A stretch of DNA of 64,000 nt from an uncultured Octadecabacter sp. (GCA_937891785.1 CALAGN010000041.1:1-64000), one strand, 5' to 3'; positions 8,163 to 19,137 are shown, counted from the first letter of the stretch. Translations and numbers: made by a program. The notes: a model not told the origin generated them from the letters alone.

Positions 8163-11100
8163 ATGCGTGCATTTTTCGCGACGATAGTTTGTGGCCTCAT
8201 TGCTACCACCAGCTACGGCCAGGATGCTGTGCCGGACAGGCGCGCGGCGATCTCTCAAAACGTAGATTTCTACGGCTCTGACCTTGCCAACATTTTTGAC
8301 ACGTCACTGGATGCATGTCAGGCGGCCTGCCTTGCAAACACGGAATGTAGGGCGTTCACCTATAACCAACGTTCCGGCGCGTGTTTTCCAAAAGGCGACG
8401 TCACGCAGGTTGAACCCTATGATGGCGCGATCTCGGCGCGCATCTATTTGACAAATCCAGTAGTTTTGGCCCAAGTACAGGCCCGCACTGCTGAGCTGTC
8501 ATTCCTGCAAACAGCTGATTTAGCGCAGTCACGCCAGCTTGCCGACCAAATCGGACGGTATCATTCCTCGGACGAATTCCCCGCCGCAGAGCTGCTTGCT
8601 GCGGCGCGTTTGCGTGACGCAGACAACGACCGTCTTGGAGCGCTGAAATTCATTGGTGCAGCTCTTGCGGTAGTGGATACATCGGATCTTTGGCTCGAAT
8701 ATTCCCGCCGCGCCCGCATTGTTCCAAGTTCAAACAGCGATGAACAGTGGACCCTGCACAACCGCGCCTTGCCAGCTGCGATTAATGGATACTTACGCGC
8801 ACTGAGCGCCGCCGAACAAGCCGCTGCATTACTTGATCTTGCAGACGCCCTTGAGGCGGATGGACGTGGCCGCAACAGTATTTCTGCCTTGCGCCTGTCC
8901 AACAACATTCAGCCGCGCCGCGACACCCAGGCCAAGCTCGAACGCGCGATTGGCATGTTTGGTTTCCGCGTGTCCGATACCGAAGTCGAAAGCAACAGCG
9001 CCGCGCCACGTATCTGCGCGACGTTTAACGAACCACTGATCCAGGCTGGTGTGGATTACACCCCGTTTGTGCAGCTCCCTGATACAGCCCTGACCGTCGC
9101 AGTTGAGGACAACCAGATTTGCGTCGATGGCGTGACACACGGCAGCCGCTACCGCGTGGTTCTGCGCACCGGACTGCCTGCTGCCTCCGGCGAGGAGCTG
9201 ATCAACCCTATCGAACTAAGCTTTTACGTGCGCGATCGCACCCCCGGCGCGCGCTTTACAGGCCGCGCTTATGTCTTGCCCCGCACGGGCGAGGCGGCAC
9301 TTCCGATTGAAACAGTAAACACCGATGAGCTGACCCTGACCCTGCGTCGCGTCAGTGACCGCAACATCATCCGATCTATCCAAGACGGATACTTTGCCCG
9401 CCCGCTATATCCCTACCAAGAGGGGCAGTTTTCTGACGAAGTTGCCGAAGAAGTCTGGGAGGGAACTGCAACGGTTGCCAATGATCTGAACCGCGACATG
9501 ACCACCCGATTGCCGATGGACGACGCAATCGCGGGCCAATCCGCAGGAGTTTACGTTTTGTCGGCTGCCATCCCCGGGGCAAACCCCTACGATGCACCTG
9601 CTGCGACGCAGTGGTTCGTCTTGTCGGATTTGGGCATCGCGACGATGCTTGGCAATGATGGGTTAACCACCATCGTGCGTAGTTTGGGCGATGCGACCGC
9701 GCGCGAAGACGCGACAGTTACGCTGCTGTCACGCGCGAACACAGTGCTGGGAACAGCGCAAACTGACGCCGATGGTGTCGCCCGTTTTGCTGCTGGTTTA
9801 ACGCGTGGCACCGGATCATCCGCCCCCGCACTTGTGACGGTCGAACTGGCTGATGACATTGCATTTCTCTCGCTCACCGATCCTGCCTTTGATCTGTCAG
9901 ATCGCGGCGTCGAAGGGCGTGAACCCAGCCCGCCGATGAATGTTTTCCTTGCGACTGATCGCGGAGCATACCGCGCGGGCGAAACTATTCATGTGACGGC
10001 CCTGATGCGCGATGCAACTGCACGGGCGCTCCCCAACGTGCCGCTGACTGCGATCCTCTCGCGCCCTGACGGCGTGGAATACAGTCGCATCACGTCAACC
10101 GATGACCTTGCCGGTGGGCACGTGTTTGCGTTGCCCGTTGCGGGGTCGGCACCGCGTGGCACGTGGCAGATTGATCTTAAGGCTGATGTGGATGCGACCC
10201 CGCTTGCTACGCAATCAGTCCTGGTCGAAGATTTCCTGCCCGAGCGCATTGATTTCGATTTGGCCTTGCCCGGCACCCTGCGCCAAGGCGAGACCCCGCC
10301 GCTGACCATCACAGCGCGCTATCTTTTCGGCCCGCCCGCCGGTGATCTGCCGATCGAAGGCGAGGCATTGTTGCGGCCCGCGCAATCACTTGGCGGGTTC
10401 GAGGGCTATACTTTTGGCCGCCACGACGACCCTGTGAACGCCCGTGTGACGTCCTTGCCCGCAGCGCAAACTGCTGCGGATGGGTCGGCGCAGATCATGA
10501 TCGACTTGCCAGACGTAGACGCCGCTGGTCGTCCGCTTGAGCTGCGTATCACAACGCGTATCAGCGAAGGATCGGGTCGTCCCGTCGAGCGCCGAATTAC
10601 CGCGCCGGTCCTACCCGATGGCGCAATGATTGGTATTAAACCGCTGTTTGACGGCGTGATCGAAGAAAACGGTGACGCCCGCTTTGACGTGATTGGTCTT
10701 GCGCCCGACCTTAGCCCAGAACCGATGCAGGTGCAGTGGACTGTCAACCGCGTCAGCACCCGCTATCAGTGGTATCAAATTGGCGGGAATTGGAACTGGG
10801 ATCCGGTGACGACACGCACCCGGATCGCTACCGGAGAGGCCACCTTGGGTGCTGCCCAAACACAGATCAGCGCGCCCGTTGAATGGGGCCGCTACGAAGT
10901 TGTGATCGAGCGTCTTGATGGCAGCTATGTTGCTTCATCCGCTGATTTTTACGCGGGCTGGTATGCCCCTGCGGATACAGGAACGACACCTGATTTGCTT
11001 GAGGCTTCGCTTGATGCCGAAAGCTATGCCATCGGCGACACTGCAACTTTTCGCATCGTTCCGCGTTTTGCTGGCACAGCGGTTGTGACGGTGATGTCCG

Positions 11101-13589
11101 ACCGAGTGATTACCATAAAGACCGTCGAGGTGGTCGAAGGCGAGAACCTGATCGCTCTCCCCGTGACCGAGGAATGGGGCGCAGGTGCCTATGTCACGGC
11201 AAGCGTGATCCGCCCGATGGACGTGGCCGCAGGGCGCAATCCCGCGCGCGCGCTGGGCTTGTCCTATGCGCCTGTTGATCCGGCGGACAAAGCCCTTGAT
11301 GTATCGCTAAACTGGAACGGTGATGCCGCCCCGCGCGGCCCGCTGGATGTGTCCGTGCAGGTCGATGGGATAGCCGCTGGTGAAACTGCCTATGTAACGC
11401 TTGCGGCTGTTGATCTTGGCATCCTGAACCTGACGGGTTTCGAAAGCCCCGACCCGCAGTCCCATTATTTTGGCCAGCGAAAGCTGGGCGTTGAATTGCG
11501 CGATATCTATGGTCGCTTGATTGACGGCATGAATGGCGCGATGGGCACCGTGCGGTCGGGCGGAGATGCGATGGCGCAGATGTCCATGCAATCGCCGCCG
11601 CCGACCGAGGAACTTGTTGTCTTTTTTAGCGGCCCTGTGACGGTTGCCGCCGACGGAAGCGCGCAAGTTTCGTTTGATTTGCCGGCCTTCAACGGCACCT
11701 TGCGCCTGATGGCTGTCGCATGGACGCAGCGTGGTGTCGGCCAAGCAGAAGCTGACGTGGTGGTGCGCGATCCGGTTGTCGTTACGGCCAGCGCCCCACG
11801 GTTCCTTGCGCCAAACGATCGCAGTCGTTTGCTGATCGAAGTGGTTCACGCGGACGGAACCGCTGGCGAAATGCAACTTGAGTTGACCCAGAACGGGTTG
11901 CTGCTGGATGGCGCACTATTGCCTGACACGTTCATGCTGGCCGAGGGCGGCAAGACCACATTCACAGTTCCATTTGCAGCCCAAGACGTCGGTGATCACG
12001 GGTTTACCGTGCAATTAACGACGCCGGATGGGACGGTTCTGACACACGAATTGGCGATGCCGGTGCGCGCCAATGATCCCACCATTGGGCGCATGTCACG
12101 CTTTACGCTGGCGGCTGGCGACACATTTACCCTTGACGGCAATGTCTTCAACGGGCTTCAGGCTGGCACAGGCAGCGCGACCCTGTCGGTTGGCCCGCTT
12201 GCGCGTTTTGACGCGCCCGGCCTTTTGCAGACACTGGATCGCTATCCCTACGGGTGCACCGAACAGCTGACCTCGCGTGCGCTGCCACTGCTGTATTTTG
12301 ATGACGTGGCACAGGCTATGGGACTTGCAAATGCTGACCAGGTCGCGCAGCGGATTGATCAGGCGATCACCGAAATTCTTGCGAACCAATCAGCCAACGG
12401 AGCGTTTGGGCTTTGGCGGCCATCTTCGGGTGATCTGTGGCTTGATGCCTATGTGACCGACTTCCTAAGTCGCGCACGCGGGCGAGGGCACAACGTGCCG
12501 GACCGCGCGTTCCAATCGGCCATGGATAACCTGCTGAACCGCGTGAACTACGCGCCCGACTTTGAAGACGGCGGCGAAGACATCGCATATGCGCTGATGG
12601 TGCTTGCCCGCGAAGGCGCGGCCGCAGTTGGCGATTTGCGCTATTTTGCAGACGAACGCGCCACAGCGTTTTCGACACCGCTTGGCGCTGCCCAACTTGG
12701 GGCTGCACTGGCGTTCTACGGCGATCAAACCCGTGCCGACCGGATGTTTACGCAGGCGTCAGCGCAGCTTTCCCGCCGAATTAACGCGGACGAAGCACCG
12801 CTTTGGCGTATCGACTACGGAACGCGTTTGCGCGACAGCGCCGCGGTTCTCACGCTCGCAGTCGAGGCTGGATCGAATGCCGTTGATCGCGACCTGCTTA
12901 CCCGCCATATCGCCCGTCCGGGCGAATATGTGTCCACGCAGGAAGCAACTTGGACCCTGATGGCTGCGAATGCCTTGATCGACGATATGCGCGCGACTGG
13001 CATCACGATCAACGGGTCAGTGCCCGACGGACCACTTGTGCGCGTGATGCATGATGATGTCGCCGCGCAGCCGCTTCGCGTAGCCAACACTGGCGGCACC
13101 GAGACCGAATTGACGGTGACCACATTTGGTGTGCCGTCCAGCGATGAACCGGCGGGCGGAAACGGTTACGAAATCACTCGTGATTACTTCACGATGGAGG
13201 GCGACGCTGTCGATCCTGCCGCCGTTACGGTGGGCGCGCGTCTTGTGACTGTCATAACCGTTACCCCATTCGGGCGACGCGAAGCACGGCTTATGGTCAA
13301 CGACCCGCTTCCAGCTGGGTTCGAGATAGATAACCCCAACCTTTTGCAAGGCGGCGATATCCGGGCGCTCGGCTGGTTGGACCCGGTGCGTGGCGAAAAC
13401 GCGGAATTCCGATCCGAGCGATTCTTGGCGGCGGTAGATTGGCGTTCAGACAACGCATTTCGCCTCGCCTATGTTGTTCGGGCCGTTTCTCCGGGCGCTT
13501 TCCATCATCCGGCGGCAAGCGTCGAGGACATGTATCGGCCCCAGTATCGTGCCCGCACAGCAATAGGGCGCATTGTGATTAGCGAGTGA
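8163..13589 (+). CDS. Alpha-2-macroglobulin family protein with N-terminal PAN domain
   Basis: An 1808-residue secreted protein. Residues 1-20 form a signal peptide ending TTSYGQ; there is no clear lipobox. Residues about 30-95 form a PAN/Apple-like domain with paired cysteines (DACQAACLANTECRAFTYN). The body carries macroglobulin domains, including the MG-type DRGAYRAGETIHVTALMRD near residue 600. A CTEQ thioester motif lies at residues 1365-1368, followed by the helical thioester domain. Bacterial alpha-2-macroglobulins trap proteases in the periplasm and are typically paired with pbpC, as here: the stop overlaps the pbpC start. The PAN domain could bind protein or glycan ligands; that role is inferred. 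Confidence 0.93.
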   Translation: MRAFFATIVCGLIATTSYGQDAVPDRRAAISQNVDFYGSDLANIFDTSLDACQAACLANTECRAFTYNQRSGACFPKGDVTQVEPYDGAISARIYLTNPVVLAQVQARTAELSFLQTADLAQSRQLADQIGRYHSSDEFPAAELLAAARLRDADNDRLGALKFIGAALAVVDTSDLWLEYSRRARIVPSSNSDEQWTLHNRALPAAINGYLRALSAAEQAAALLDLADALEADGRGRNSISALRLSNNIQPRRDTQAKLERAIGMFGFRVSDTEVESNSAAPRICATFNEPLIQAGVDYTPFVQLPDTALTVAVEDNQICVDGVTHGSRYRVVLRTGLPAASGEELINPIELSFYVRDRTPGARFTGRAYVLPRTGEAALPIETVNTDELTLTLRRVSDRNIIRSIQDGYFARPLYPYQEGQFSDEVAEEVWEGTATVANDLNRDMTTRLPMDDAIAGQSAGVYVLSAAIPGANPYDAPAATQWFVLSDLGIATMLGNDGLTTIVRSLGDATAREDATVTLLSRANTVLGTAQTDADGVARFAAGLTRGTGSSAPALVTVELADDIAFLSLTDPAFDLSDRGVEGREPSPPMNVFLATDRGAYRAGETIHVTALMRDATARALPNVPLTAILSRPDGVEYSRITSTDDLAGGHVFALPVAGSAPRGTWQIDLKADVDATPLATQSVLVEDFLPERIDFDLALPGTLRQGETPPLTITARYLFGPPAGDLPIEGEALLRPAQSLGGFEGYTFGRHDDPVNARVTSLPAAQTAADGSAQIMIDLPDVDAAGRPLELRITTRISEGSGRPVERRITAPVLPDGAMIGIKPLFDGVIEENGDARFDVIGLAPDLSPEPMQVQWTVNRVSTRYQWYQIGGNWNWDPVTTRTRIATGEATLGAAQTQISAPVEWGRYEVVIERLDGSYVASSADFYAGWYAPADTGTTPDLLEASLDAESYAIGDTATFRIVPRFAGTAVVTVMSDRVITIKTVEVVEGENLIALPVTEEWGAGAYVTASVIRPMDVAAGRNPARALGLSYAPVDPADKALDVSLNWNGDAAPRGPLDVSVQVDGIAAGETAYVTLAAVDLGILNLTGFESPDPQSHYFGQRKLGVELRDIYGRLIDGMNGAMGTVRSGGDAMAQMSMQSPPPTEELVVFFSGPVTVAADGSAQVSFDLPAFNGTLRLMAVAWTQRGVGQAEADVVVRDPVVVTASAPRFLAPNDRSRLLIEVVHADGTAGEMQLELTQNGLLLDGALLPDTFMLAEGGKTTFTVPFAAQDVGDHGFTVQLTTPDGTVLTHELAMPVRANDPTIGRMSRFTLAAGDTFTLDGNVFNGLQAGTGSATLSVGPLARFDAPGLLQTLDRYPYGCTEQLTSRALPLLYFDDVAQAMGLANADQVAQRIDQAITEILANQSANGAFGLWRPSSGDLWLDAYVTDFLSRARGRGHNVPDRAFQSAMDNLLNRVNYAPDFEDGGEDIAYALMVLAREGAAAVGDLRYFADERATAFSTPLGAAQLGAALAFYGDQTRADRMFTQASAQLSRRINADEAPLWRIDYGTRLRDSAAVLTLAVEAGSNAVDRDLLTRHIARPGEYVSTQEATWTLMAANALIDDMRATGITINGSVPDGPLVRVMHDDVAAQPLRVANTGGTETELTVTTFGVPSSDEPAGGNGYEITRDYFTMEGDAVDPAAVTVGARLVTVITVTPFGRREARLMVNDPLPAGFEIDNPNLLQGGDIRALGWLDPVRGENAEFRSERFLAAVDWRSDNAFRLAYVVRAVSPGAFHHPAASVEDMYRPQYRARTAIGRIVISE

Positions 13590-15622
13590 AGCGTACCGCT
13601 CATGCGCTTGTGGCGGCGGTGCTGGTGATGGGGGCTGTGGCCGCTACGCATGACAAAGTGCAGGCTTGGGTGGCCGAAACGCAAATCCCACCGCTCGCTG
13701 TCGAAACGTCAGTCGAGGTGTTGGACCGGAACGGCGACCTGCTGCGCGCTTATACGGTCGCGGACGGGCGGTGGCGCATGGCTGTCGGGCTTGATGACGT
13801 TGATCCCGACTATATCGCCACCCTCGTCGCCTACGAGGATAAGCGGTTCTATGATCATGGCGGCGTTGATCTCGTCGCGATGTCGCGTGCGGTCGTGCAA
13901 GCATTTTGGAACGGGCGGGTTGTGTCTGGCGGGTCTACCCTCACGATGCAGGTAGCACGATTGCTTGAGGACGCAAGCACAGGAACGTTCTTAGGCAAGG
14001 TGCGCCAAATTCGTGTCGCTTGGGCGCTTGAGCAGCGTTTAAGCAAAGACGAAATTCTGACGCTTTACCTGAACCGCGCGCCCTTTGGCGGAAACATCGA
14101 AGGGGTGCGCGCGGCTTCTTTTGCTTGGCTGGGCAAACCACCATTTCGTCTGACACCTGCCGAAGCAGCCCTGCTTGTTGCATTGCCGCAATCGCCCGAG
14201 CGGCGCAGACCAGATAGATACCCGAGCGCGGCGCAGGCGGCGCGCGATCATGTTTTAAACCGGACCGCCCCGGCACTTGGTCTAACTGACGGTGCTTTGG
14301 GTGCCGCCACAACCGAGACTATTCCGACCCAGCGGCGCGATTTTCCGGCCCTTGCACCGCATCTTGCTGATCGCGCGCTTTCTAGCAATCCAACTGCCCC
14401 GCGCCACCGCCTCACGATTGACAGAGATTTGCAGCAACAGCTTGAACAGCTCGCGCTGGCGTCGCTGATGCCCGTGGGTGATCGTATGCAGATCGCGATA
14501 ATGGTCGCTGATCACCAGACTGGTGGCATTCTCGCCTCGGTCGGTTCGGCGGGGTTTCAGGCAGACGGCCGGCAAGGGTTCGTTGATATGACACAGGCTA
14601 TTCGTTCGCCGGGTTCAACACTAAAACCTCTTGTCTATGGACTCGCATTTGATCAAGGCATGGCGCATCCCGAAACGTTGATTGCCGACCAACCTGTCGA
14701 TTTTGATGGCTATGCGCCGCAAAATTTCGACGGGATGTATCGAGGCGAATTGCGGGTGCGTGAGGCGCTTCAGATGTCGCTGAACATTCCCGTAGTGAGC
14801 ATCCTTGACGCAATGGGGCCGCAACATCTGATCGCTGGGTTGCGCCGCGCAGGTGTTCAACCTCAAGTGCCCGGTGGTCGTGCAGGATTGGCGGTTGCAC
14901 TGGGTGGAGTGGGTATCTCACTTGAGGATCTTGTGCAGCTTTATGCGGGACTCGCAAATGGGGGCCAAATGATTGAGTTGCGCTGGAACAGCGACGAAAG
15001 ACCAATGCAATCTGGCCCGCAGATCATCGGGGACGTTGCCGCATGGCAGATCGCGGATATCCTGCTCGAAACGCCGCGACCGTTGGGTGTGCGCGGCACC
15101 GGAATCGCGTTCAAAACAGGGACATCCTATGGGCATCGCGATGCTTGGGCGGTCGGGTTCGATGGCCGACACGTGGTCGGTGTATGGATGGGGCGGCCCG
15201 ACGGCACGCCAGTGCCGGGTGCCTTTGGCGGTGATCTTGCGGCGCCGGTACTATTCGCGGCCTTTCAGCGGATCAAGGCGCGCGTTGATCCAATCGCGCC
15301 ACCGCCACCCGCGACACTTCTTGTGGGGACTGCGCAGCTCCCTCTGCCATTGCAACGCTTCCGCCCGCGCGGGCAAATTATCGCGCCAGCAGATGGCCCG
15401 CAGATTGTCTTTCCTCCTGACGGCGCGATTGTAGATGGAACCCAAATCACAGGCCGCATTCGCGACGGGCACGCGCCATTTATATGGCTCACGAATGGGG
15501 CACCTGTGGCGACAACGCAAACCCGTCAGTTTGATCTAACAGGGCTTGGCGTCGGCTTTTCGTCCCTGACGGTCATCGATGCGCATGGGCAAACGGCGCG
15601 GGCAGCATTTGAATTGCGCTAG
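13586..15622 (+). CDS. pbpC: Penicillin-binding protein 1C
   Basis: A 678-residue class A PBP. A short N-terminal membrane segment is followed by a glycosyltransferase domain with catalytic E84-D85 in EDKRFYDHGGVD. The transpeptidase domain has S344-xx-K347 (SPGSTLKP), S398-L-N400 and K510-T-G512. A C-terminal beta-rich region (about 600-678) matches the BiPBP_C extension of PBP1C. It polymerises glycan strands and is thought to repair wall damage together with alpha-2-macroglobulin. The GTG start overlaps the upstream stop (GTGA), so the two are translationally coupled. The end overlaps the convergent thiolase gene by four bases. Confidence 0.95.
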   Translation: MKRTAHALVAAVLVMGAVAATHDKVQAWVAETQIPPLAVETSVEVLDRNGDLLRAYTVADGRWRMAVGLDDVDPDYIATLVAYEDKRFYDHGGVDLVAMSRAVVQAFWNGRVVSGGSTLTMQVARLLEDASTGTFLGKVRQIRVAWALEQRLSKDEILTLYLNRAPFGGNIEGVRAASFAWLGKPPFRLTPAEAALLVALPQSPERRRPDRYPSAAQAARDHVLNRTAPALGLTDGALGAATTETIPTQRRDFPALAPHLADRALSSNPTAPRHRLTIDRDLQQQLEQLALASLMPVGDRMQIAIMVADHQTGGILASVGSAGFQADGRQGFVDMTQAIRSPGSTLKPLVYGLAFDQGMAHPETLIADQPVDFDGYAPQNFDGMYRGELRVREALQMSLNIPVVSILDAMGPQHLIAGLRRAGVQPQVPGGRAGLAVALGGVGISLEDLVQLYAGLANGGQMIELRWNSDERPMQSGPQIIGDVAAWQIADILLETPRPLGVRGTGIAFKTGTSYGHRDAWAVGFDGRHVVGVWMGRPDGTPVPGAFGGDLAAPVLFAAFQRIKARVDPIAPPPPATLLVGTAQLPLPLQRFRPRGQIIAPADGPQIVFPPDGAIVDGTQITGRIRDGHAPFIWLTNGAPVATTQTRQFDLTGLGVGFSSLTVIDAHGQTARAAFELR

Positions 15623-16794
15623 ATGCGTTCAATCGCCAGCGCAATGCCCTGCCCGCCGCCAATGCACATCGTAATCAACGCGCGTTTTCCGCCGATCCGC
15701 TCAAGCTCGTACATCGCCTTGACTGTGATGATCGCACCCGTTGCACCAACCGGATGGCCCAGCGCAATCGCCCCGCCATTCGGGTTCACGCGGGCAGGGT
15801 CAAACCCAAGCTCGGCACTTACAGCGAGGGCCTGAGAGGCAAATGCTTCGTTCGATTCGATCACGTCAAAGTCGTCTGGACCAAGACCCGTTTTCATGAA
15901 TAGGTTTTTCACAGCCGGGACAGGGCCAATACCCATAACCTCGGGGCGAACTCCGGCGTGCCCGTATCCCAACACCCGGAACTTCGGCTCTAATCCGGCC
16001 CCAATGGCTGAATCAAGCCGCGCAAGGACAATCGCAGCCGCACCATCATTGATGCCCGAAGCGTTGCCAGCGGTGACGGTGCCGTCCTTTTGAAAGACGG
16101 TGCGTAGACCCGCAAGCGCTTGGGCTGTTGTGGCCTTTGGGTGCTCATCACGCTCAAAGGCAGTCTCCTCGCGGCGCTTTTTAACTGTGACAGGCGTGAT
16201 TTGACTTTCAAAGTAGCCCTGCGCAATCGCGTTTGCCGCGCGCTCTTGGCTTTGCAAGGCAAAATTATCTTGTGCCGCACGGCTGACCCCGTATTCGGCC
16301 GCCACATTTTCGGCCGTGATGCCCATATGTCCCGTCCCAAAAGGACAATTAAGTGCGCCCAGCATCATGTCGCGTGTGGTCACATCACCCATTTTGGCGC
16401 CCCAGCGCTGATCTTGAATGATGAACGGCGACCTGCTCATGCATTCTGCACCGCCGGCAAGGCCAAATTTTGCATCCCCCAGCATAAGCGACTGAACAAC
16501 CGACACGATAGCCTGCACACCTGACCCGCAAAGTCGGTTCACGTTCATCGCCGGAACGCTATCTGGCACGCCCGCGTCCATCGCGGCGACCCGCGACAAA
16601 TACATGTCACGCGGTTCGGTGTTGATCACGTGACCAAAGGCAACATGGCCGATCTGATCTCCGTCGATACCAGCGCGATCAAGCGCGGCTTTCGCAACCG
16701 TGCTGCCCAATTCGATTGGCGGCGTCCCTGCCAATGCACCACCAAATGCACCAATTGCGGTCCGTGCCCCGCTTAGGATTACGATTTCTGACAT
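15619..16794 (-). CDS. Acetyl-CoA acetyltransferase (thiolase II)
   Basis: A 391-residue thiolase of the usual length. The acyl-accepting Cys89 is in NRLCGSGVQ, the active-site His347 in GGAIALGHPVGATGA, and the acid/base Cys377 in CIGGGQG. The enzyme condenses two acetyl-CoA into acetoacetyl-CoA, or the reverse, for polyhydroxybutyrate synthesis or ketone/short-chain acid use. No phaB or phaC is nearby, so the pathway cannot be fixed from context. Next to it lies kbl, which releases or uses acetyl-CoA, on the opposite strand with a 94-base divergent gap. Confidence 0.93.
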   Translation of the reverse strand: MSEIVILSGARTAIGAFGGALAGTPPIELGSTVAKAALDRAGIDGDQIGHVAFGHVINTEPRDMYLSRVAAMDAGVPDSVPAMNVNRLCGSGVQAIVSVVQSLMLGDAKFGLAGGAECMSRSPFIIQDQRWGAKMGDVTTRDMMLGALNCPFGTGHMGITAENVAAEYGVSRAAQDNFALQSQERAANAIAQGYFESQITPVTVKKRREETAFERDEHPKATTAQALAGLRTVFQKDGTVTAGNASGINDGAAAIVLARLDSAIGAGLEPKFRVLGYGHAGVRPEVMGIGPVPAVKNLFMKTGLGPDDFDVIESNEAFASQALAVSAELGFDPARVNPNGGAIALGHPVGATGAIITVKAMYELERIGGKRALITMCIGGGQGIALAIERI

Positions 16795-16888
16795 TCCAAG
16801 CCCTCCGGTTCATGCTTGACCTCAGACTAAAATGCGCGCCGTCTGATGCCTAGCATGACGTGCCGTAATTTTTTGGGAAAACACAAAC

Positions 16889-18073
16889 ATGACTTCATTC
16901 CTGCACGACGCCACCGCGCGACTAGATGAAATCCGTGCCGACGGGCTTTGGAAGACCGAGCGCGAGATTTCGTCGCCACAAGGCACGCATATAACGGTTG
17001 GCGGACGTAGACTGATCAACCTTTGCGCCAATAACTACCTTGGGCTTGCGAACCACCCCGCGCTTGTTTCCGCTGCAAAGGACACCTTGGATACGCATGG
17101 CTTTGGCATGGCGTCGGTCCGGTTCATTTGCGGCACCCAAGACTTGCATCGGCGCCTCGAACATCGACTGGCTGCGTTCCTTGGGCACGACGACAGTATT
17201 TTGTTTGCCGCCTGTTTTGACGCGAATGGTGCAGTGTTTGAGACACTTTTGACCCCAGAGGATGCCGTAATTTCTGATGCGCTGAACCATGCGTCGATTA
17301 TTGATGGTATCCGGCTTAGCAAAGCCAAGCGGTATCGTTATGCCACGTCTGACATGAACGATCTTGAAGCGCAGTTGCGTGCGGCTCGTGCAGATGGCGC
17401 GCGCCATATCATGATTGCGACGGATGGCGTGTTCTCGATGGATGGCACCCTCGCCAAACTGCCCGAAATTCGCGCGCTCGCCGATCAGTTCGACGCGATT
17501 GTCATGGTCGATGACTGCCATGCGACCGGCTTTATGGGGCCAAAAGGGCAGGGGACGCCCGCGCATTTTGGCCTTCAAGTTGATGTAACAACTGGCACGT
17601 TGGGCAAGGCGTTGGGTGGCGCGATTGGCGGCTATATTGCGGGGCCGCAGCCTGTGGTTGACCTGCTGCGCCAACGTGCGCGGCCCTATTTATTCTCGAA
17701 TGCTTTGCCGCCATGTGTGGTCGCGGCAGGTCTGGCTGTGCTTGATCTTGTGGAAAGCGGCGATGACTTGCGAAGCACACTTTTTGATAACGCAGCGTTC
17801 TGGCGGGCTGGGCTGACAGAAGCCGGGTTCGACCTTCTGCCTGGTGAACACCCGATCATTCCGGTGATGACCTATGATGCCCACAAGGCGCAGGCACTTG
17901 CCGCGCAATTGTTCGATATGGGTGTCTACGTGTCAGGATTTTTCTTTCCGGTCGTTCCCAAGGGGCAGGCGCGTATTCGCACCCAGATGAATGCCGCGTT
18001 GTCCCGCGATGACCTTGAAGCCGCCTTGGCTGCATTTGCGCAGGCAGGCAAGAACACCGGAGTGATTTCATGA
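16889..18073 (+). CDS. kbl: Glycine C-acetyltransferase (2-amino-3-ketobutyrate CoA ligase)
   Basis: A 394-residue PLP enzyme of the alpha-oxoamine synthase family. The pyridoxal phosphate lysine is K240 in [14 protein letters not shown], preceded by the conserved [10 protein letters not shown] segment; [10 protein letters not shown] lies near the N-terminus. It cleaves 2-amino-3-ketobutyrate with CoA to glycine and acetyl-CoA. Length and end segments fit E. coli Kbl. It overlaps tdh by four bases (ATGA), forming the threonine-to-glycine pathway. Confidence 0.96.
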   Translation: MTSFLHDATARLDEIRADGLWKTEREISSPQGTHITVGGRRLINLCANNYLGLANHPALVSAAKDTLDTHGFGMASVRFICGTQDLHRRLEHRLAAFLGHDDSILFAACFDANGAVFETLLTPEDAVISDALNHASIIDGIRLSKAKRYRYATSDMNDLEAQLRAARADGARHIMIATDGVFSMDGTLAKLPEIRALADQFDAIVMVDDCHATGFMGPKGQGTPAHFGLQVDVTTGTLGKALGGAIGGYIAGPQPVVDLLRQRARPYLFSNALPPCVVAAGLAVLDLVESGDDLRSTLFDNAAFWRAGLTEAGFDLLPGEHPIIPVMTYDAHKAQALAAQLFDMGVYVSGFFFPVVPKGQARIRTQMNAALSRDDLEAALAAFAQAGKNTGVIS

Positions 18074-19107
18074 GCAATCAGATGAAAGCGCTTGTCAAAG
18101 CAAAGCCCGAAGTTGGTCTGTGGCTGGAGCGCGCGCCAGTGCCGGAAATCGGCCACGATGACGTTTTGATCCGCATCAAAAAGACGGGCATTTGCGGCAC
18201 CGATATTCACATCTGGAATTGGGACGAATGGGCGGCGCATACGGTTCCGGTCCCGATGATTACCGGCCATGAATTCGCCGGCGAGATCGTCGAGATTGGG
18301 CGTGACGTCCATGATCTGTCGATCGGGCAGCGGTGCTCAGGCGAGGGGCATTTAATCGGCAAAACAAGCCGTCAAAGCCGCGCTGGCAAGTTCCACCTTG
18401 ATCCGGGAACGCGCGGAATTGGTGTGAATGAACAAGGGGCGTTCGCTGAATACCTGCGCCTGCCCGCGTTTAACGTCGTGCCATTGTCTGACGCGATCGA
18501 TGACGAGATCGGCGCGATCCTTGATCCTTTAGGCAACGCTGTACATACCGCCCTTTCGTTTGATCTGATCGGAGAGGATGTGTTGATTACAGGTGCCGGC
18601 CCCATCGGAATTATGGCAGCAGCCGTCGCACGTCACGTTGGTGCCCGTCATGTTGTGATCACCGATGTTAATCAGGACAGGCTCGACCTTGCGGGACAAG
18701 TGGCGGATGTGGTGCCAGTCAACGTCACAACGCAGGATTTGGCCGAAACAGTGTCGAATCTAAAAATGAAGCAGGGCTTTGATGTCGGGCTGGAAATGTC
18801 AGGCAATCAGCGCGCGCTTGACCAGATGGTCGAGAGCCTTGTGATGGGGGGACGCATTGCGCTGTTGGGTATTCCACCAGGCAAAAGCCCCGTTGATTGG
18901 TCGCGCATCGTCTTCAAGGCTATCACGATCAAGGGCGTGTATGGCCGTGAGATTTTCGAGACATGGTACAAGATGATTGCGATGCTCGAAAACGGGTTGG
19001 ACGTGCGCAAGGTGATCACTCATCGGTTTGCAGTCGATGACTTCCGCGACGGTTTCGCCGCCATGCTTTCAGGTCAAAGCGGCAAGGTTGTTCTGGACTG
19101 GACCTGA
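18070..19107 (+). CDS. tdh: L-threonine 3-dehydrogenase, structural zinc site lost
   Basis: A 345-residue medium-chain dehydrogenase. Catalytic zinc ligands are kept: C42 in [10 protein letters not shown] and the HE pair in [10 protein letters not shown]. The NAD-binding fold shows [10 protein letters not shown]. It oxidises threonine to 2-amino-3-ketobutyrate, the substrate of the adjacent Kbl. The lobe that in E. coli TDH holds a structural zinc with four cysteines reads [20 protein letters not shown] here, with G, S, S and D at the cysteine positions, so the second zinc is probably absent. Otherwise the gene looks intact, including [14 protein letters not shown]. Confidence 0.94.
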   Translation: MSNQMKALVKAKPEVGLWLERAPVPEIGHDDVLIRIKKTGICGTDIHIWNWDEWAAHTVPVPMITGHEFAGEIVEIGRDVHDLSIGQRCSGEGHLIGKTSRQSRAGKFHLDPGTRGIGVNEQGAFAEYLRLPAFNVVPLSDAIDDEIGAILDPLGNAVHTALSFDLIGEDVLITGAGPIGIMAAAVARHVGARHVVITDVNQDRLDLAGQVADVVPVNVTTQDLAETVSNLKMKQGFDVGLEMSGNQRALDQMVESLVMGGRIALLGIPPGKSPVDWSRIVFKAITIKGVYGREIFETWYKMIAMLENGLDVRKVITHRFAVDDFRDGFAAMLSGQSGKVVLDWT

Positions 19108-19137
19108 AAACAACCGAACCCAATAAGGGGGCGAAAT

